A stretch of DNA of 52,901 nt from an uncultured Eubacteriales bacterium (GCA_934401725.1 CAKRSS010000008.1:1-52901), one strand, 5' to 3'. Shown: positions 32,577-41,592, counted from the first letter of the stretch. Numbers and translations: made by a program. Notes: generated by a model from the sequence alone, not told the origin.

Positions 32577-33041
32577 TTATCGTTTGCTCCCGTTCTCGAG
32601 AACCATTTGCATGTAGGGGAGGGTTTCGTAGCCCATGCGGCGGTAGAGGGCTTGCGCGCGCTCGTTGTCGGGCTCGACCTCGAGGCGATAGCGCGCGGCG
32701 GGTAGATTTTTGTGCATCCAGTCGAAGAACATGCTTCCGATTCCGTGGCTGCGGTACTCTTTTCGGACGTACAGCTCGTCTATCCAGATAACGAGTCCGC
32801 CGCCCTCCTGCGAGAATGTTTTGGTCAGCAGCGCGTACCCGACCGGTTTGTCGTTGTCGACGAAAAAGTAGCAGTCGAGGTACACATCCGAGCGCATAAG
32901 CTCGTCGAAGGCGCGCGAGTAGTAGTCGTGGTCAATATCGTGCATGACAGCGGGGGAGTTGTAAAATTCCTCGACCATCAGGAGAAAATCGTCACGATCC
33001 TGCGGGCGGATGCGCCGTATTTCGATTTTGGGGTTGTTCAT
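32577..33041 (-). CDS. GNAT-family N-acetyltransferase
   Basis: A 154-residue acetyl-CoA-dependent acyltransferase. The fold is recognisable from IEIRRIRPQDRDDFLLMVEEF at the start, the strand IDELYVRKEYRSHGIGSMFFDWM carrying the R-x-x-G-x-G acetyl-CoA loop, and LEVEPDNERAQALYRRMGYE near the end. Substrate unknown. ATG at 33041 follows AAGGAGG. Single gene with its own consensus promoter, divergent from the lipoprotein gene. Confidence 0.9.
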   Translation of the reverse strand: MNNPKIEIRRIRPQDRDDFLLMVEEFYNSPAVMHDIDHDYYSRAFDELMRSDVYLDCYFFVDNDKPVGYALLTKTFSQEGGGLVIWIDELYVRKEYRSHGIGSMFFDWMHKNLPAARYRLEVEPDNERAQALYRRMGYETLPYMQMVLENGSKR

Positions 33042-33082
33042 TTGGGTTATCCTCCTTCGGATTTGTGAAATATAACCTCTAT

Positions 33083-33111
33083 ATTATACCACACCCCCGG
33101 TGGAATGTCAA
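33083..33111 (-). promoter_or_regulatory. Promoter of the GNAT gene
   Basis: Minus strand: TTGACA (33106-33111), 17-base spacer, TATAAT (33083-33088). Confidence 0.88.
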
Positions 33112-33126
33112 ATCTTCATTCAGCCG

Positions 33127-33155
33127 TTGACAATTCGACGCGGTTGTGATAGAAT
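33127..33155 (+). promoter_or_regulatory. Promoter of the lipoprotein gene
   Basis: TTGACA (33127-33132), 17-base spacer, TAGAAT (33150-33155); divergent, 16 bases from the GNAT -35 box. Confidence 0.8.
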
Positions 33156-33184
33156 ATCGCCAGAAAGTTATGGAGGCAAGTTCA

Positions 33185-34519
33185 GTGAAAAGATTTATAA
33201 TAAGATCGTTTGCGGCGTCGCTTGCTCTGTGTAGCGTCCTGCTTATGGCAAGCTGCGAGAAAACGCCGAATAACCCGTCCGATACGACGACGAATATATC
33301 CGCGTCTGTGTCCGACTCCACATCCGGAAACGAAACGCCCGGAACACCGGCGGCAAAGCTGAATGTCGTCGTCGACGGCAAGGCGCAGCTGGGTATCATC
33401 CGCTCGGAAAAAGCCAGCGACGCCATAGTTCAGAGCTGTATTTCACTCAATAAGCGGCTGACTAAGCTGCTCGAGACCACCTTCACAATCAACGACGACT
33501 GGATTAAACGCGATACCACGCCCGACCCGGACGCGCCCGAGATACTCGTCGGCGAGACTAACCGCCAGGCGTCCATAGACTTCATCGCCAGCCTGCCCGC
33601 GGGCTCCTACGGCATCAGGGTGACAGAGCACCAGATAATCATCGCCGGAACCAATGACTCCATGACCGCCTACGCCCTTTACGACTTCGAGAACAACTAC
33701 CTGCGCAATAAGGAGTACAAAACCGAGAACGGCTTTGCTATCCCTGTCGGCGATAAGGTGGTGACAGACGAGGCCAAGAGCACGTACGAGGGCATTATGA
33801 AATCGATACGCACCGTCATCGCGTCCATAAGCAACCCGCGCAGTCAGAGCGCCGTTGATAAGTTCAACGCCACGCAGGGCGCGGCGACCGACGGTACCTA
33901 CTTCTACATAATCCTCAAGAACAAGACGGGCGACCTTGAGACCGACGTCATCGTCAAGCGTAAAATGGACGACTGGTCGCTGGTCGCAACGAGCGAGGTG
34001 CTCCCGCTCGACCACGCCAACGACATGTGCTATAACACCAAGGAGGGCGTGCTCGTCGTGCCCAACATGAAGGGTAAGACCATTTCCGTCATCGACCCCG
34101 AGACGCTGACCGTCATCCGCCAGGTCGACGCGACCTCGCTCGGCGGCACTCCCTACGCTATCGCGTATAACGCTAAGCGCGACCGTTACTGCATCGCGGC
34201 GGGCGGCGTGCTCAACATCTGCGACTCCGACTTCAAGGCCGAGTCCACCATCTCCATGCACTACGAGACCGGCTACATCGGTCAGGGCATGGACTGCGAT
34301 GACAACTTCATCTACATGCCGCTCAGTGGCGACTCCTCGCAGGGCACGAACGACAATATAATCACCGTCTACACATGGAGCGGCTACAAGCGCACCGTGC
34401 ACCTCGACACCAAAATGGAGTCCGAAACGCTGCTCAACTGGGACGGCAAGTACTATATCAACTTCAACAGCGGCGGCTGCAAAATCTACGATATAAGATA
34501 CGACATAGTTTACAGATAA
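33185..34519 (+). CDS. Lipoprotein with beta-propeller-like C-terminal region
   Basis: A 444-residue exported lipoprotein: signal KRFIIRSFAASLALCSVLL with lipobox LMASC (Cys about 23), then a Thr/Ser/Asn linker. Residues about 55-190 contain LLETTFTINDDWIK and PEILVGETNRQASIDF, a pattern seen in N-terminal domains of extracellular glycosidase-like proteins. The rest has propeller-type blades (KGKTISVIDPETLTVIRQVD; GGTPYAIAYNAKRDRYCIAAG). No catalytic motif is recognised. GTG at 33185 follows TGGAGGCAAG; in-frame starts upstream lack an RBS and would precede the signal peptide. Possibly carbohydrate binding. Confidence 0.8.
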   Translation: MKRFIIRSFAASLALCSVLLMASCEKTPNNPSDTTTNISASVSDSTSGNETPGTPAAKLNVVVDGKAQLGIIRSEKASDAIVQSCISLNKRLTKLLETTFTINDDWIKRDTTPDPDAPEILVGETNRQASIDFIASLPAGSYGIRVTEHQIIIAGTNDSMTAYALYDFENNYLRNKEYKTENGFAIPVGDKVVTDEAKSTYEGIMKSIRTVIASISNPRSQSAVDKFNATQGAATDGTYFYIILKNKTGDLETDVIVKRKMDDWSLVATSEVLPLDHANDMCYNTKEGVLVVPNMKGKTISVIDPETLTVIRQVDATSLGGTPYAIAYNAKRDRYCIAAGGVLNICDSDFKAESTISMHYETGYIGQGMDCDDNFIYMPLSGDSSQGTNDNIITVYTWSGYKRTVHLDTKMESETLLNWDGKYYINFNSGGCKIYDIRYDIVYR

Positions 34520-34603
34520 TTTTTCAAAATTTTTTGCCGGAATACGGAACTTTTCGCCGTGAGATGCGTCAGTAAGAGTACAACGCTTGCGGAGGATGCT
34601 ATC

Positions 34604-34903
34604 ATGCTGAAAAAATTCGTGATTATATCGGTAATAATTATTATTGTCGCGGCGGCGATGTTTGTGCCGTATAAGCAGAGCACATATGATGACGGCACCC
34701 GATGCTACACTTCGCTGACGTATCAGGTCGTCTACTGGCACCGCGCGCACAACGACGGCGCGGACAGTGTCCACGTTGCGACGGATTTTTACCTGTTTCC
34801 CTTCAACTTCCGCGATAACGTCGACGGTAAGGTGTGGGACGAGGCAAGCGGATCGTTTATTTATCGTCGCGGCCCGCTGCCACTTGAAGAAATACTTAAA
34901 TGA
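34604..34903 (+). CDS. Small membrane-anchored protein
   Basis: A 99-residue protein with an N-terminal membrane helix (about 4-21, FVIISVIIIIVAAAMFV) and an outside domain rich in aromatic residues (YKQSTYDDGTRCYTSLTYQVVYWHR, DFYLFPFNFRDNVDGKVWDE). ATG at 34604 follows GGAGG at 8 bases. The YDDGTRxYxSLTYxVVxWHR pattern occurs in clostridial hypothetical proteins I cannot name. It ends at a terminator that separates it from the MATE gene. Confidence 0.72.
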   Translation: MLKKFVIISVIIIIVAAAMFVPYKQSTYDDGTRCYTSLTYQVVYWHRAHNDGADSVHVATDFYLFPFNFRDNVDGKVWDEASGSFIYRRGPLPLEEILK

Positions 34904-34946
34904 CCTTACGGGCGGACCCGCGCAGCGGGTGCGCCCGGTCATTTTG
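34899..34946 (+). terminator. Terminator after the 34604 gene
   Basis: AATGACC, GGGCG and ACCCGC segments pair with GCGGGT, CGCCC and GGTCATTTT, overlapping the stop codon; U-tract of four. Confidence 0.7.
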
Positions 34947-34962
34947 GACACGGAGAAATAGT

Positions 34963-36381
34963 ATGTCAAATAGCTCTTCCCGCGCCGGAGCGCGCGGAGG
35001 TGAGCGCAACTGCATGACCGAGGGGTCGCTGTGGCGCAATATTTTTGTTATCAGCCTGCCGCTGATTCTTTCGCAGGTTTTACAGGTGCTGTTCAACATG
35101 GCCGACGTGGCTGTGGTGGGCAGTTTTTCAAGTTCTGAGGCCATGGGCTCGGTCGGCTCGACGTCGATACTTGTGACGCTGTTCACGGGACTGCTTATCG
35201 GCATGGGCAGCGGCGTCAACGTCCGCGTGGCGCAATACCTCGGGGCGGGGAAGCGTGAGCGCGTGCGCAAAACGGTGCACACCTCGCTTATCCTGTGCCT
35301 CGGAATGGGCGTGCTTATCTGCCTTGCCTGCGTCATTCTCGCGCGGCCGATGCTCGAGCTCATCAAGACCAAGGACGAGCTCATCGACGGCGCGGTGCTG
35401 TATTTCAAGATATACGCCTTCGGTATGCCGGCGTTGGGGATATTCAACTTCGGCAACGCAGTGCTTAGCGCCAACGGCGACACGCGCCGCCCGCTTTACT
35501 ACCTGCTCGCTGCGGGCATTCTCAACGTCATACTCAACCTTGTTTTTGTCATAGGCTTTGGTATGGCGGCGGAGGGCGTGGCGATTGCGAGCATAATTTC
35601 GCAGTACCTGTCAGCTGTCCTTGTGCTGATACATATGTTCCGGCAGGGCGACACGTGCAGCGTCCGGTTCGAGGAGCTGAAGCCTGATTCCATGGCGGTT
35701 CGCGAGGTGCTGGCGCTGGGTCTTCCCGCCGCATTTCAGAACGCTATATTCGCGATTGCAAACCTGTTCATTCAGACGGGCGTCAACTATTTTGACCACG
35801 TCGTGGTGGAGGGCAACTCGGCCGCCGCCAACTCTGACTCGCTGGTCTACAACGTCATGGCGGCGTTTTACACGGCCTGCTCCAGCTTTATGGGGCAGAA
35901 CATGGGCGCGGGCAAGCGCGACCGCGTGATAAAGAGCTATCTCATCTGTCTTTTGTACTCGTTCATTGCCGGGGCGCTGCTCGGCGGCGGGTTTGTGCTG
36001 TTCGGCGACGAATTTCTCGCGCTGTTCACCAAGGACGCGGCGGTCGCCGAGGCGGGCATGTTCCGCCTGCGCATTATGGGCTTCTCCTACGCCGTCTCGG
36101 CCTTCATGGACTGCACCATCGCTGCCTCGCGCGGCATCGGCAAGAGCTTCGCGCCGACGGTGATAGTTATACTCGGCTCGTGCGTCTTCCGTGTGGCGTG
36201 GGTGTACACCATATTCGCCTATTTCCACACCATGACCTCGCTCTACCTGCTCTACGTCTTCTCGTGGAGCATAACCGCGATTGCGGAGATAATCTACTTC
36301 GTGATTTCGTACAAAAAGCTAAAGCTTGACCCTCCCGCACCCGCGGCCGACACCGCGGCAGTCGGTGTTGAGGAGAACTGA
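34963..36381 (+). CDS. MATE-family efflux transporter
   Basis: A 472-residue inner-membrane exporter with about twelve helices in two homologous halves, driven by Na+ or H+. Family patterns: SLPLILSQVLQVLFNMADVAVVGSF at the first helix, then GTS-like SVGSTSILVTLFTGLLIGMGSGVNV, and in the second half FYTACSSFMGQNMGAGKRDRV. Closest to the NorM/DinF-like clostridial group; substrates (drugs, organic cations) unknown. ATG at 34963 follows CGGAGAAA. Helices are intact and the length is normal. It lies between two terminators. Confidence 0.92.
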   Translation: MSNSSSRAGARGGERNCMTEGSLWRNIFVISLPLILSQVLQVLFNMADVAVVGSFSSSEAMGSVGSTSILVTLFTGLLIGMGSGVNVRVAQYLGAGKRERVRKTVHTSLILCLGMGVLICLACVILARPMLELIKTKDELIDGAVLYFKIYAFGMPALGIFNFGNAVLSANGDTRRPLYYLLAAGILNVILNLVFVIGFGMAAEGVAIASIISQYLSAVLVLIHMFRQGDTCSVRFEELKPDSMAVREVLALGLPAAFQNAIFAIANLFIQTGVNYFDHVVVEGNSAAANSDSLVYNVMAAFYTACSSFMGQNMGAGKRDRVIKSYLICLLYSFIAGALLGGGFVLFGDEFLALFTKDAAVAEAGMFRLRIMGFSYAVSAFMDCTIAASRGIGKSFAPTVIVILGSCVFRVAWVYTIFAYFHTMTSLYLLYVFSWSITAIAEIIYFVISYKKLKLDPPAPAADTAAVGVEEN

Positions 36382-36390
36382 CAGGCAGTG

Positions 36391-36422
36391 AAAAAGGCGT
36401 CCCTAGGAGGACGCTTTTTTGA
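36391..36422 (+). terminator. Terminator after the MATE gene
   Basis: AAAAAGGCGTCC, loop CTAGG, AGGACGC and a run of six T. Confidence 0.88.
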
Positions 36423-36441
36423 CGTATATTTGTTTTTTCTC

Positions 36442-36470
36442 TTGACAAAATAAGTCACATATGATAACAT
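36442..36470 (+). promoter_or_regulatory. Promoter of the tet-like leader
   Basis: TTGACA (36442-36447), 17-base spacer, TAACAT (36465-36470). The predicted start (about 36477) coincides with the first base of the leader's outer stem. Confidence 0.82.
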
Positions 36471-36476
36471 AGACTT

Positions 36477-36624
36477 ACCACACAAGCGAATAATGTATCA
36501 CACTCAGGGAAAACCTTGGTAAAAGGTGTTTCTCTTTTTGCTCATACCCTCTGTGTGATGAGCTTGTGTGGTAACAATAAGAGAGCGCTTTTTCGGTGCG
36601 TCTCTTATTGGGACGCACTTTTTT
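36477..36624 (+). promoter_or_regulatory. Attenuator leader resembling tet ribosomal-protection leaders
   Basis: A structured leader of about 150 nt. The outer stem ACCACACAAGC (36477-36487) pairs with 36562-36572, and an inner stem pairs ATCACAC with GTGTGAT. Then two exclusive pairings: AATAAGAGA(G)CGC (36576-36588) with 36596-36609, or GTGCGTCTC (36596-36604) with GGGACGCAC (36610-36618) followed by six T, a terminator. A reading frame through it encodes NNKRALFRCVSYWDALFYF, which together with the RNA resembles, from memory, the leader before tet(M)/tet(O)/tet(W). A nine-codon frame (MYHTQGKPW) also sits at 36493-36522. The gene behind it is not a tet gene. Confidence 0.65.
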
Positions 36625-36644
36625 ATTTCAGAAAGGAGAAAGAC

Positions 36645-37814
36645 ATGGAACAGGCAAAAGGGAACACGGTTTCCGGGACAACACTCGCACAGTACGTGCA
36701 CGACGCAGTTGAGGTAGAAAGACCGATTCGCGAGCTGGAAGGACAGATTGAGGAGCTAAAACACCAGTTGGACGAGAAAACGGAGCAGATTGAAAGAGAC
36801 ATTGCCGAAGAGAGGGCGACAAAAAGGGCGATGCTCGACAGTTCTTTGAAGCATGAGCCGAAAATGAGACCGAAGGAGGTGGAACCGAGTATTTATCAAA
36901 TTGAACAAATGGCAATCAAGGAAAGAGCAACGTTGATTAGAGTAGGTTCGTGGATTGCTGCAGCTATGATATTGCCTATGATTGGGATTTTAGTATTTCT
37001 TCAAATGGTGCCACATTTGAATAGTTCGTCTGAAGGGCTTGGATTTGGCCTGTCGGTGATATTTGGCCCATTGGTGGTAGTGTTAATTATTTTTGGTATC
37101 CGTTTTTCGGTGGTCAAGAAAAAGTCCATTGATATCACTAGACGAAAAATTCAAGCCCGACTTGGCCAAAACAACTCTGAAATAGAAAAAGAAAACCGCC
37201 GCACCCTTGCCGACTGGGAAGAACACAACAAGCAGCTTGCCGCCGAGCTTGAAAACATCAACGAGCTCGAAAAGACGCGCAGGCAGGAGCTGGCCGAGGG
37301 GACGGAGAGGATAAAAGAACTCGAGTCGTAGCTGGCCGGATTGCAGGCCGGGCGCGAAAAGTTCTATGAGGCAGGGCTCATTCCGCCGGATTACCGCACC
37401 TTTGAGCACGTCAGCGGACTCGACGCCATTTTCCGTAACGGTCGCGCGGGCGATATGCGTCAGGCCCTCGAAATATACGAGGAAACGCTGTTCCGCGAGG
37501 AAATCAAGCAGGCCGCGAGCCGCATGCAGGGCTCGATTTCCGCGATATACATAAACCTCAACTCCGTGGGGCGCAGGCTTGACGACCTGAAGGGCACTCT
37601 TGTGGGCGTGTCCGAAAGCAACCGTCAGGCGGCCGAGCTCAACAAGCGTATGCTTTACGAGACGCAGATGAACCGCGCCGCGGCAGAGGAGCTCCGCCGC
37701 AACAGCGAGGAGGCCATGCGCTACGCCTCCGAAGCGCAGCGCGCAGCCCGTGAGGAGGCCGAGAAAAACGACGAACTCCGCCGCAAAATATCCGACCACC
37801 TCGACGACAACTGA
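36645..37814 (+). pseudogene. Coiled-coil membrane protein interrupted by one in-frame TAG
   Basis: A 389-codon frame interrupted only by TAG at 37329-37331 (ELES-stop-LAGLQAGR; one base from CAG, Gln, which fits the coiled coil). The part before TAG has long helices (about 20-65, RELEGQIEELKHQLDEKTEQI), two membrane helices (about 100-125 and 135-160) and another coiled coil (ENRRTLADWEEHNKQLAAELEN). The part after TAG has a soluble segment (PPDYRTFEHVSGLDAIFRNG) and a long Ala/Glu-rich helix. ATG at 36645 follows GAAAGGAG, the RBS of the tet-like leader. I do not recognise a family. It could be a recent nonsense mutant, a read-through gene or two separate polypeptides. Confidence 0.65.
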
Positions 37815-37824
37815 CCTATACGCA

Positions 37825-37863
37825 ACGGCACCGGCAAAATTTTGCCGGCGCCGTCCTTTTTTT
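37825..37863 (+). terminator. Terminator after the coiled-coil gene
   Basis: ACGGCACCGGCAAAA (37825-37839) pairs directly with TTTTGCCGGCGCCGT (37840-37854), then CC and seven T. Confidence 0.9.
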
Positions 37864-37936
37864 GATTGCCCTCACGATTGCCGCCGCACCGCGGCGGCAA
37901 TAATCATCCTGAAAATATGCTGTACGGGAGGATGGT

Positions 37937-38545
37937 ATGCTGTCACGTTTGAGAAGAATGTCCGGCGGGTGGTCGGACGGGAAATATGGTCGGGTTGGGC
38001 GTTTCGCGGCGACGGGTGCGCTGTGGATTTTGGGTGCGCAGGTGCTTTTGTGCGCGGCGCTGCCGTTTGGCCTGCGAACGCTGCTGAGCACCATCGACAC
38101 GGTATACATGAAGCGGTTCTGGCCGATTTTGGGCTGTCTCTACGCTGCGCTGCTGGCCTCAATCGTCGTCAATGTGCTGCTGTGTCGGCTGATCCACGCG
38201 GTCGAGCGGAGAAGCGAGGGAAGGGAATCCTCATGGCGTGAAAATGGGGAAAGCACGCCCACCGCCAGACTGAAAAATGATGGCAGCGCGTCCTCCGCCG
38301 GACGTGAAAACGAGGGCAAAACGTCCGCTGCCAGCCTGCCACGGGCGGGCGGAATACTTTTGGCAATGTCGTGGTGCACGTTCGCCGAGAGCGTCGCGCT
38401 CGTCGCGGCGGCGGTCGTGATGCTCGCGCGGGTGTCGGTGATGTTTATCTTCGCCGCGGTCATGACGGCGCTGCTCGGGCTCGCGCTGCGCGTCTCGGCC
38501 AAGGTGTGCCGCGCGGCAGGCTTGGGGCGCTGCCCGGCTGAATAA
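37937..38545 (+). CDS. Four-helix membrane protein of unknown function
   Basis: A 202-residue integral membrane protein with helices at about 25-47, 63-86, 136-158 and 163-182. Between helices 2 and 3 lies a hydrophilic insert built of three degenerate 11-residue units (WRENGESTPTA, RLKNDGSASSA, GRENEGKTSAA), encoded by a 33-bp tandem repeat at about 38238-38336. ATG at 37937 follows GGGAGG. No named family recognised. Single gene between terminators. Confidence 0.7.
   Translation: MLSRLRRMSGGWSDGKYGRVGRFAATGALWILGAQVLLCAALPFGLRTLLSTIDTVYMKRFWPILGCLYAALLASIVVNVLLCRLIHAVERRSEGRESSWRENGESTPTARLKNDGSASSAGRENEGKTSAASLPRAGGILLAMSWCTFAESVALVAAAVVMLARVSVMFIFAAVMTALLGLALRVSAKVCRAAGLGRCPAE
38238..38336 (+). 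repeat. Three 33-bp tandem units inside a coding sequence
   Basis: Degenerate units each holding GTGAAAA(c/t) or TGAAAAATG, GGCA/GGAAA, and GCGTCC/ACGTCC..CGCC(a/g) words; in frame, adding 33 residues to a loop between membrane helices. Confidence 0.6.
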
Positions 38546-38598
38546 AAAAGATGCCGCCACGTAATGAAAAATTCGCGAGCCTCCGTACGCTGAACAAC

Positions 38599-38638
38599 AA
38601 GCTCCCGCCCTGTCGGAAGACGGGGGCGGGAGCTTTAT
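38599..38638 (+). terminator. Terminator after the 37937 gene
   Basis: AAGCTCCCGCCC (38599-38610) pairs with 38624-38635, followed by TATTG; short U-tract. It can also serve the opposite strand (TTGTTGTTC beyond the stem). Confidence 0.65.
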
Positions 38639-38720
38639 TGCGCAACCGAGCAGTGCGGTGATGCTTTAGATTTGCCGCCGACGCTATGTCGGCGCGTTTT
38701 TGTGTTTACGCAGAACCCGG

Positions 38721-41564
38721 TCAGTGCTTTCTTTTTTTCAGCACAAATGCCGCCGGGATGAGCGCGACCAGTGCGGCGAGTCCCATTGTAGAGCCGCAGC
38801 CGCCGGTCTTACCGGAAGCGGTCGTCTCGGACGGTGTAGTCGGGGCGGTCGTGCCGGGGACGGGCTCAGAAGGCGAGGTATTGCCCGGCGTCGTATCGCC
38901 CGGTGTCGTATCGCCCGACGTAGTTCCGCCCGGAGTTGTGTCGGACGGCGTCGTATCAGACGTCGTGGAGGCCTTGACGAGCACGGGCTCGGTGCAGAGA
39001 TAGTATGTCGTGCCGGAGGTCGTGCGGCAGGCCAGTCTGAAGTAGACCGTCGCCTCGCCGCTGCCGCTGACACTCAGACGGCCTCCGGTGTAGCTGACGC
39101 CGGTGCCGCCGTCCTCGACGACGACAAGCTGCGCATTGGTTATCTCGGTCGCCACGCGGCCGTAGGTAAGACGGGTTATTTTGAACTCCGCGCCGTCCGC
39201 GCCGACAGTGACTTCATCAGCCGGGGCGTCGATGCGGCGGGTGTAGTTCGTGACGTACTGCGAGAAGTTTGTCGTGATACCGTTTGTGCCGATCAGGAGG
39301 TACTTGTCGAAGTCGGCCTGACCGTTGACTGTCCACGGCCAGACGGTGAGCCCGCGCTCCGAGAGGCTGTGCATGAGCTTGGGTCCGAGCGCGCCGGAGG
39401 CGAAGGACGGGTTGTATGTCGTCGCGAGCGGCCCGACCTTGTCGAGAATTGACTCAAGCGTCTCGCTCACGGCGCTCTCGGAGGGCGTGATGGACGAGGT
39501 TAGGAAGCCTGTCGAGATTCCGGGCAGTTGCGCGCGCATGCTGCCGACAAAGGTGTCGCTGAAGGTGATGACGTTGACCTGATCGGCGATGTCGTACTGC
39601 GCTATCAGCTTGGCAAGCTCCGGGACGATGGCCGCGCTCGCGTCCTTTTTTATCTCGACGACAAGCTGAACGTCCTTGCCCTTGAATTCCTTGAAGTAGT
39701 CCTCAAGCGTGGGGATGGGCTCGGCGGCCGCCGAGGCGTTGACGTTGACGGAAAGCTTTTTGAGCTGCTCGTACGTGAAGCTCTCGACCTTGCCCGTGCC
39801 GTTGGTGGTGCGGTCGACGGTGGAGTCGTGCATGACGACGATCACGCCGTCGCGGGAGAGGTAGATGTCGTTTTCAATCATGGTAGCGCCCTTCTCGTAG
39901 GCGAGGACGCTGCTCGCGATGGTGTTTTCCTGCGACAGAGAGGGCAAGCCGCGGTGGCCTATCACGTTGACGAGGCGCGTGAGCGTATTCTTCTCGAAAT
40001 ACTTGGTCAGCATGCTGTCGTACGCCGCGCGGTCGGCGACGATTATGCCGTTCGCACCGGACGTGATGGCCGAAAGATAGGCGGAGGTGTTGTTCTCCGG
40101 GACGCTCCATACCGTCATGAAGAGGCGCTGGAGGTACTCGACGTTGTCGCGCGTGGCGGTGGTGTCGGAGAGCATTATGACACGGGCGCGGGCGGAGTTT
40201 GCCTTCTCGCGCAGCGCGTAGAGCTCGGATGTCGAGGAGACGGTGACGCCGGTGCAGTCAAGCACGCCCTGCGAGGCGGTGTAGGTCGAGCGCGCGCGGC
40301 CGAGCAGGCTCGCATCGGAAGCGACGAAAATGACGTCCTTGAGGTCCAGCTTTTTGAGCTCCGCGCACAGCGCCGAAACGGTGGCGCTGTCGCTGATGTA
40401 GAACGCCGGAATGACGCTCTTGCCGGTCTGCTCGAGCGCTTCGGTGAGTGAGCAGAGCTCATCCTTGCCGTCAGGAGATGTGACGCGGAGCGCGGAGTTG
40501 ACATAAAGCATGGCGACGGAGGGCGAGAGCGTGCCGAGCGCTTTGAGCTCGGCGGCGCTGCTCACGCGGGTAACGGTTGCAGGCGTCATCGCGAGCGGTG
40601 AGGACGACTCGCGCGTCACGTGCACGTTGGGCTCGGGAATCTCGATGGCGGAGGTCGGGACGGTGATTTTTATGCTGTCGACGACCAGCTTGACGCCGCG
40701 CGTCTGGAGTCCCATGCGGCCCGAGGTCAGGTTGACGGCCGCCGAGTGGAGCATGGGCGTGCCGTTGATGGTCGTCGCGGCGTTGCTGCCCTGAAGCTCA
40801 AAGCTGAAGGTGTACTGTTTTGAGGCCGAGATGGCTTCGGTGTAAGCGCCGGTGTGCGTCACGTTCCACTTGTTGGCGGCGGTGCGCTCGGCAATCTCGG
40901 TGCCGTTGGAAGCGGTCGCATTCTGGCGCAGGCAGGCCTGCCAGTAGGGAGTGTTGTTGTTCTGGACGCGCGCCATGATGCTTATCCAGTTGCTTGAAGA
41001 AGCGGCCTTGGCCATGGTGAGGTCGGCAGTGATTTTGCAGTCGCCGAACACGCTGAGCCATTCCGGCAGCAGTATGCGTATGTAATTTGACGAGGATGAC
41101 GAGGCGTCGAGCACCAGCTTGCCGCCCTCGACCGCGACTGTCGCGCCGCTGCTCTGCTGCACGACGGTGAAGTCGGAGATGTCGGCGCTCGAGAAGTCGT
41201 TGTAGTAGAGAACATACTCGCTGTCCGCCGCGTTTTTGGCGACGAGGTAGACCTTGCGGCTCTTTGAGCCCGCGGTGGCGGTCAGCTCATAGACGCCGGC
41301 GGAGGTCGGCGTCACGCTGCCATCGGCGCTGATGCTGAGTGCGGACGAGCTCCACGTCACGTCGGCCGCGGCAGTACTCGCGCCCGACGAAAACTCAACG
41401 GCGTAGTCAGAAAGCCGGACAGCCTTGCCAGCGTCCGTCGTTATGACGGGGCAGGAGAAGCCTGCCGTGGACTCCCCGGTCCCGGCGACCGTGGGGAACA
41501 CCGCAAGCCCTGCGACAAAGGCCAGCGCTATCACAAGGCAAATGACTCTTGAAAATCTGTTCAT
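38721..41564 (-). CDS. Secreted, membrane-anchored glycerophosphodiester phosphodiesterase
   Basis: A 947-residue exported multidomain protein. Signal peptide 1-27 (SRVICLVIALAFVAGLAVFP). Residues about 35-110 are Ig-like, about 115-305 a LamG/concanavalin-like beta region (NDFSSADISDFTVVQQSSG), then an alpha/beta stretch about 325-530. The GDPD TIM barrel is at about 533-770 with HRG in NVIGHRGLPSLSQENT, the END metal pair in MIENDIYLSRDG, HDSTVDRTTNGTG and VEIK. A TTP/SDT-rich wall-spanning linker follows (about 870-915), then GCGSTMGLAALVALIPAAFVL and KKRKH, a clostridial GCGS-type C-terminal anchor. Hydrolyses glycerophosphodiesters outside the cell, perhaps teichoic acid or host phospholipid products (inference). 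The stretch 325-530 looks like a degenerate second GDPD barrel. Confidence 0.85.
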   Translation of the reverse strand: MNRFSRVICLVIALAFVAGLAVFPTVAGTGESTAGFSCPVITTDAGKAVRLSDYAVEFSSGASTAAADVTWSSSALSISADGSVTPTSAGVYELTATAGSKSRKVYLVAKNAADSEYVLYYNDFSSADISDFTVVQQSSGATVAVEGGKLVLDASSSSSNYIRILLPEWLSVFGDCKITADLTMAKAASSSNWISIMARVQNNNTPYWQACLRQNATASNGTEIAERTAANKWNVTHTGAYTEAISASKQYTFSFELQGSNAATTINGTPMLHSAAVNLTSGRMGLQTRGVKLVVDSIKITVPTSAIEIPEPNVHVTRESSSPLAMTPATVTRVSSAAELKALGTLSPSVAMLYVNSALRVTSPDGKDELCSLTEALEQTGKSVIPAFYISDSATVSALCAELKKLDLKDVIFVASDASLLGRARSTYTASQGVLDCTGVTVSSTSELYALREKANSARARVIMLSDTTATRDNVEYLQRLFMTVWSVPENNTSAYLSAITSGANGIIVADRAAYDSMLTKYFEKNTLTRLVNVIGHRGLPSLSQENTIASSVLAYEKGATMIENDIYLSRDGVIVVMHDSTVDRTTNGTGKVESFTYEQLKKLSVNVNASAAAEPIPTLEDYFKEFKGKDVQLVVEIKKDASAAIVPELAKLIAQYDIADQVNVITFSDTFVGSMRAQLPGISTGFLTSSITPSESAVSETLESILDKVGPLATTYNPSFASGALGPKLMHSLSERGLTVWPWTVNGQADFDKYLLIGTNGITTNFSQYVTNYTRRIDAPADEVTVGADGAEFKITRLTYGRVATEITNAQLVVVEDGGTGVSYTGGRLSVSGSGEATVYFRLACRTTSGTTYYLCTEPVLVKASTTSDTTPSDTTPGGTTSGDTTPGDTTPGNTSPSEPVPGTTAPTTPSETTASGKTGGCGSTMGLAALVALIPAAFVLKKRKH

Positions 41565-41592
41565 TGGTTACGTTTCCTCTCATATAAAGTTA

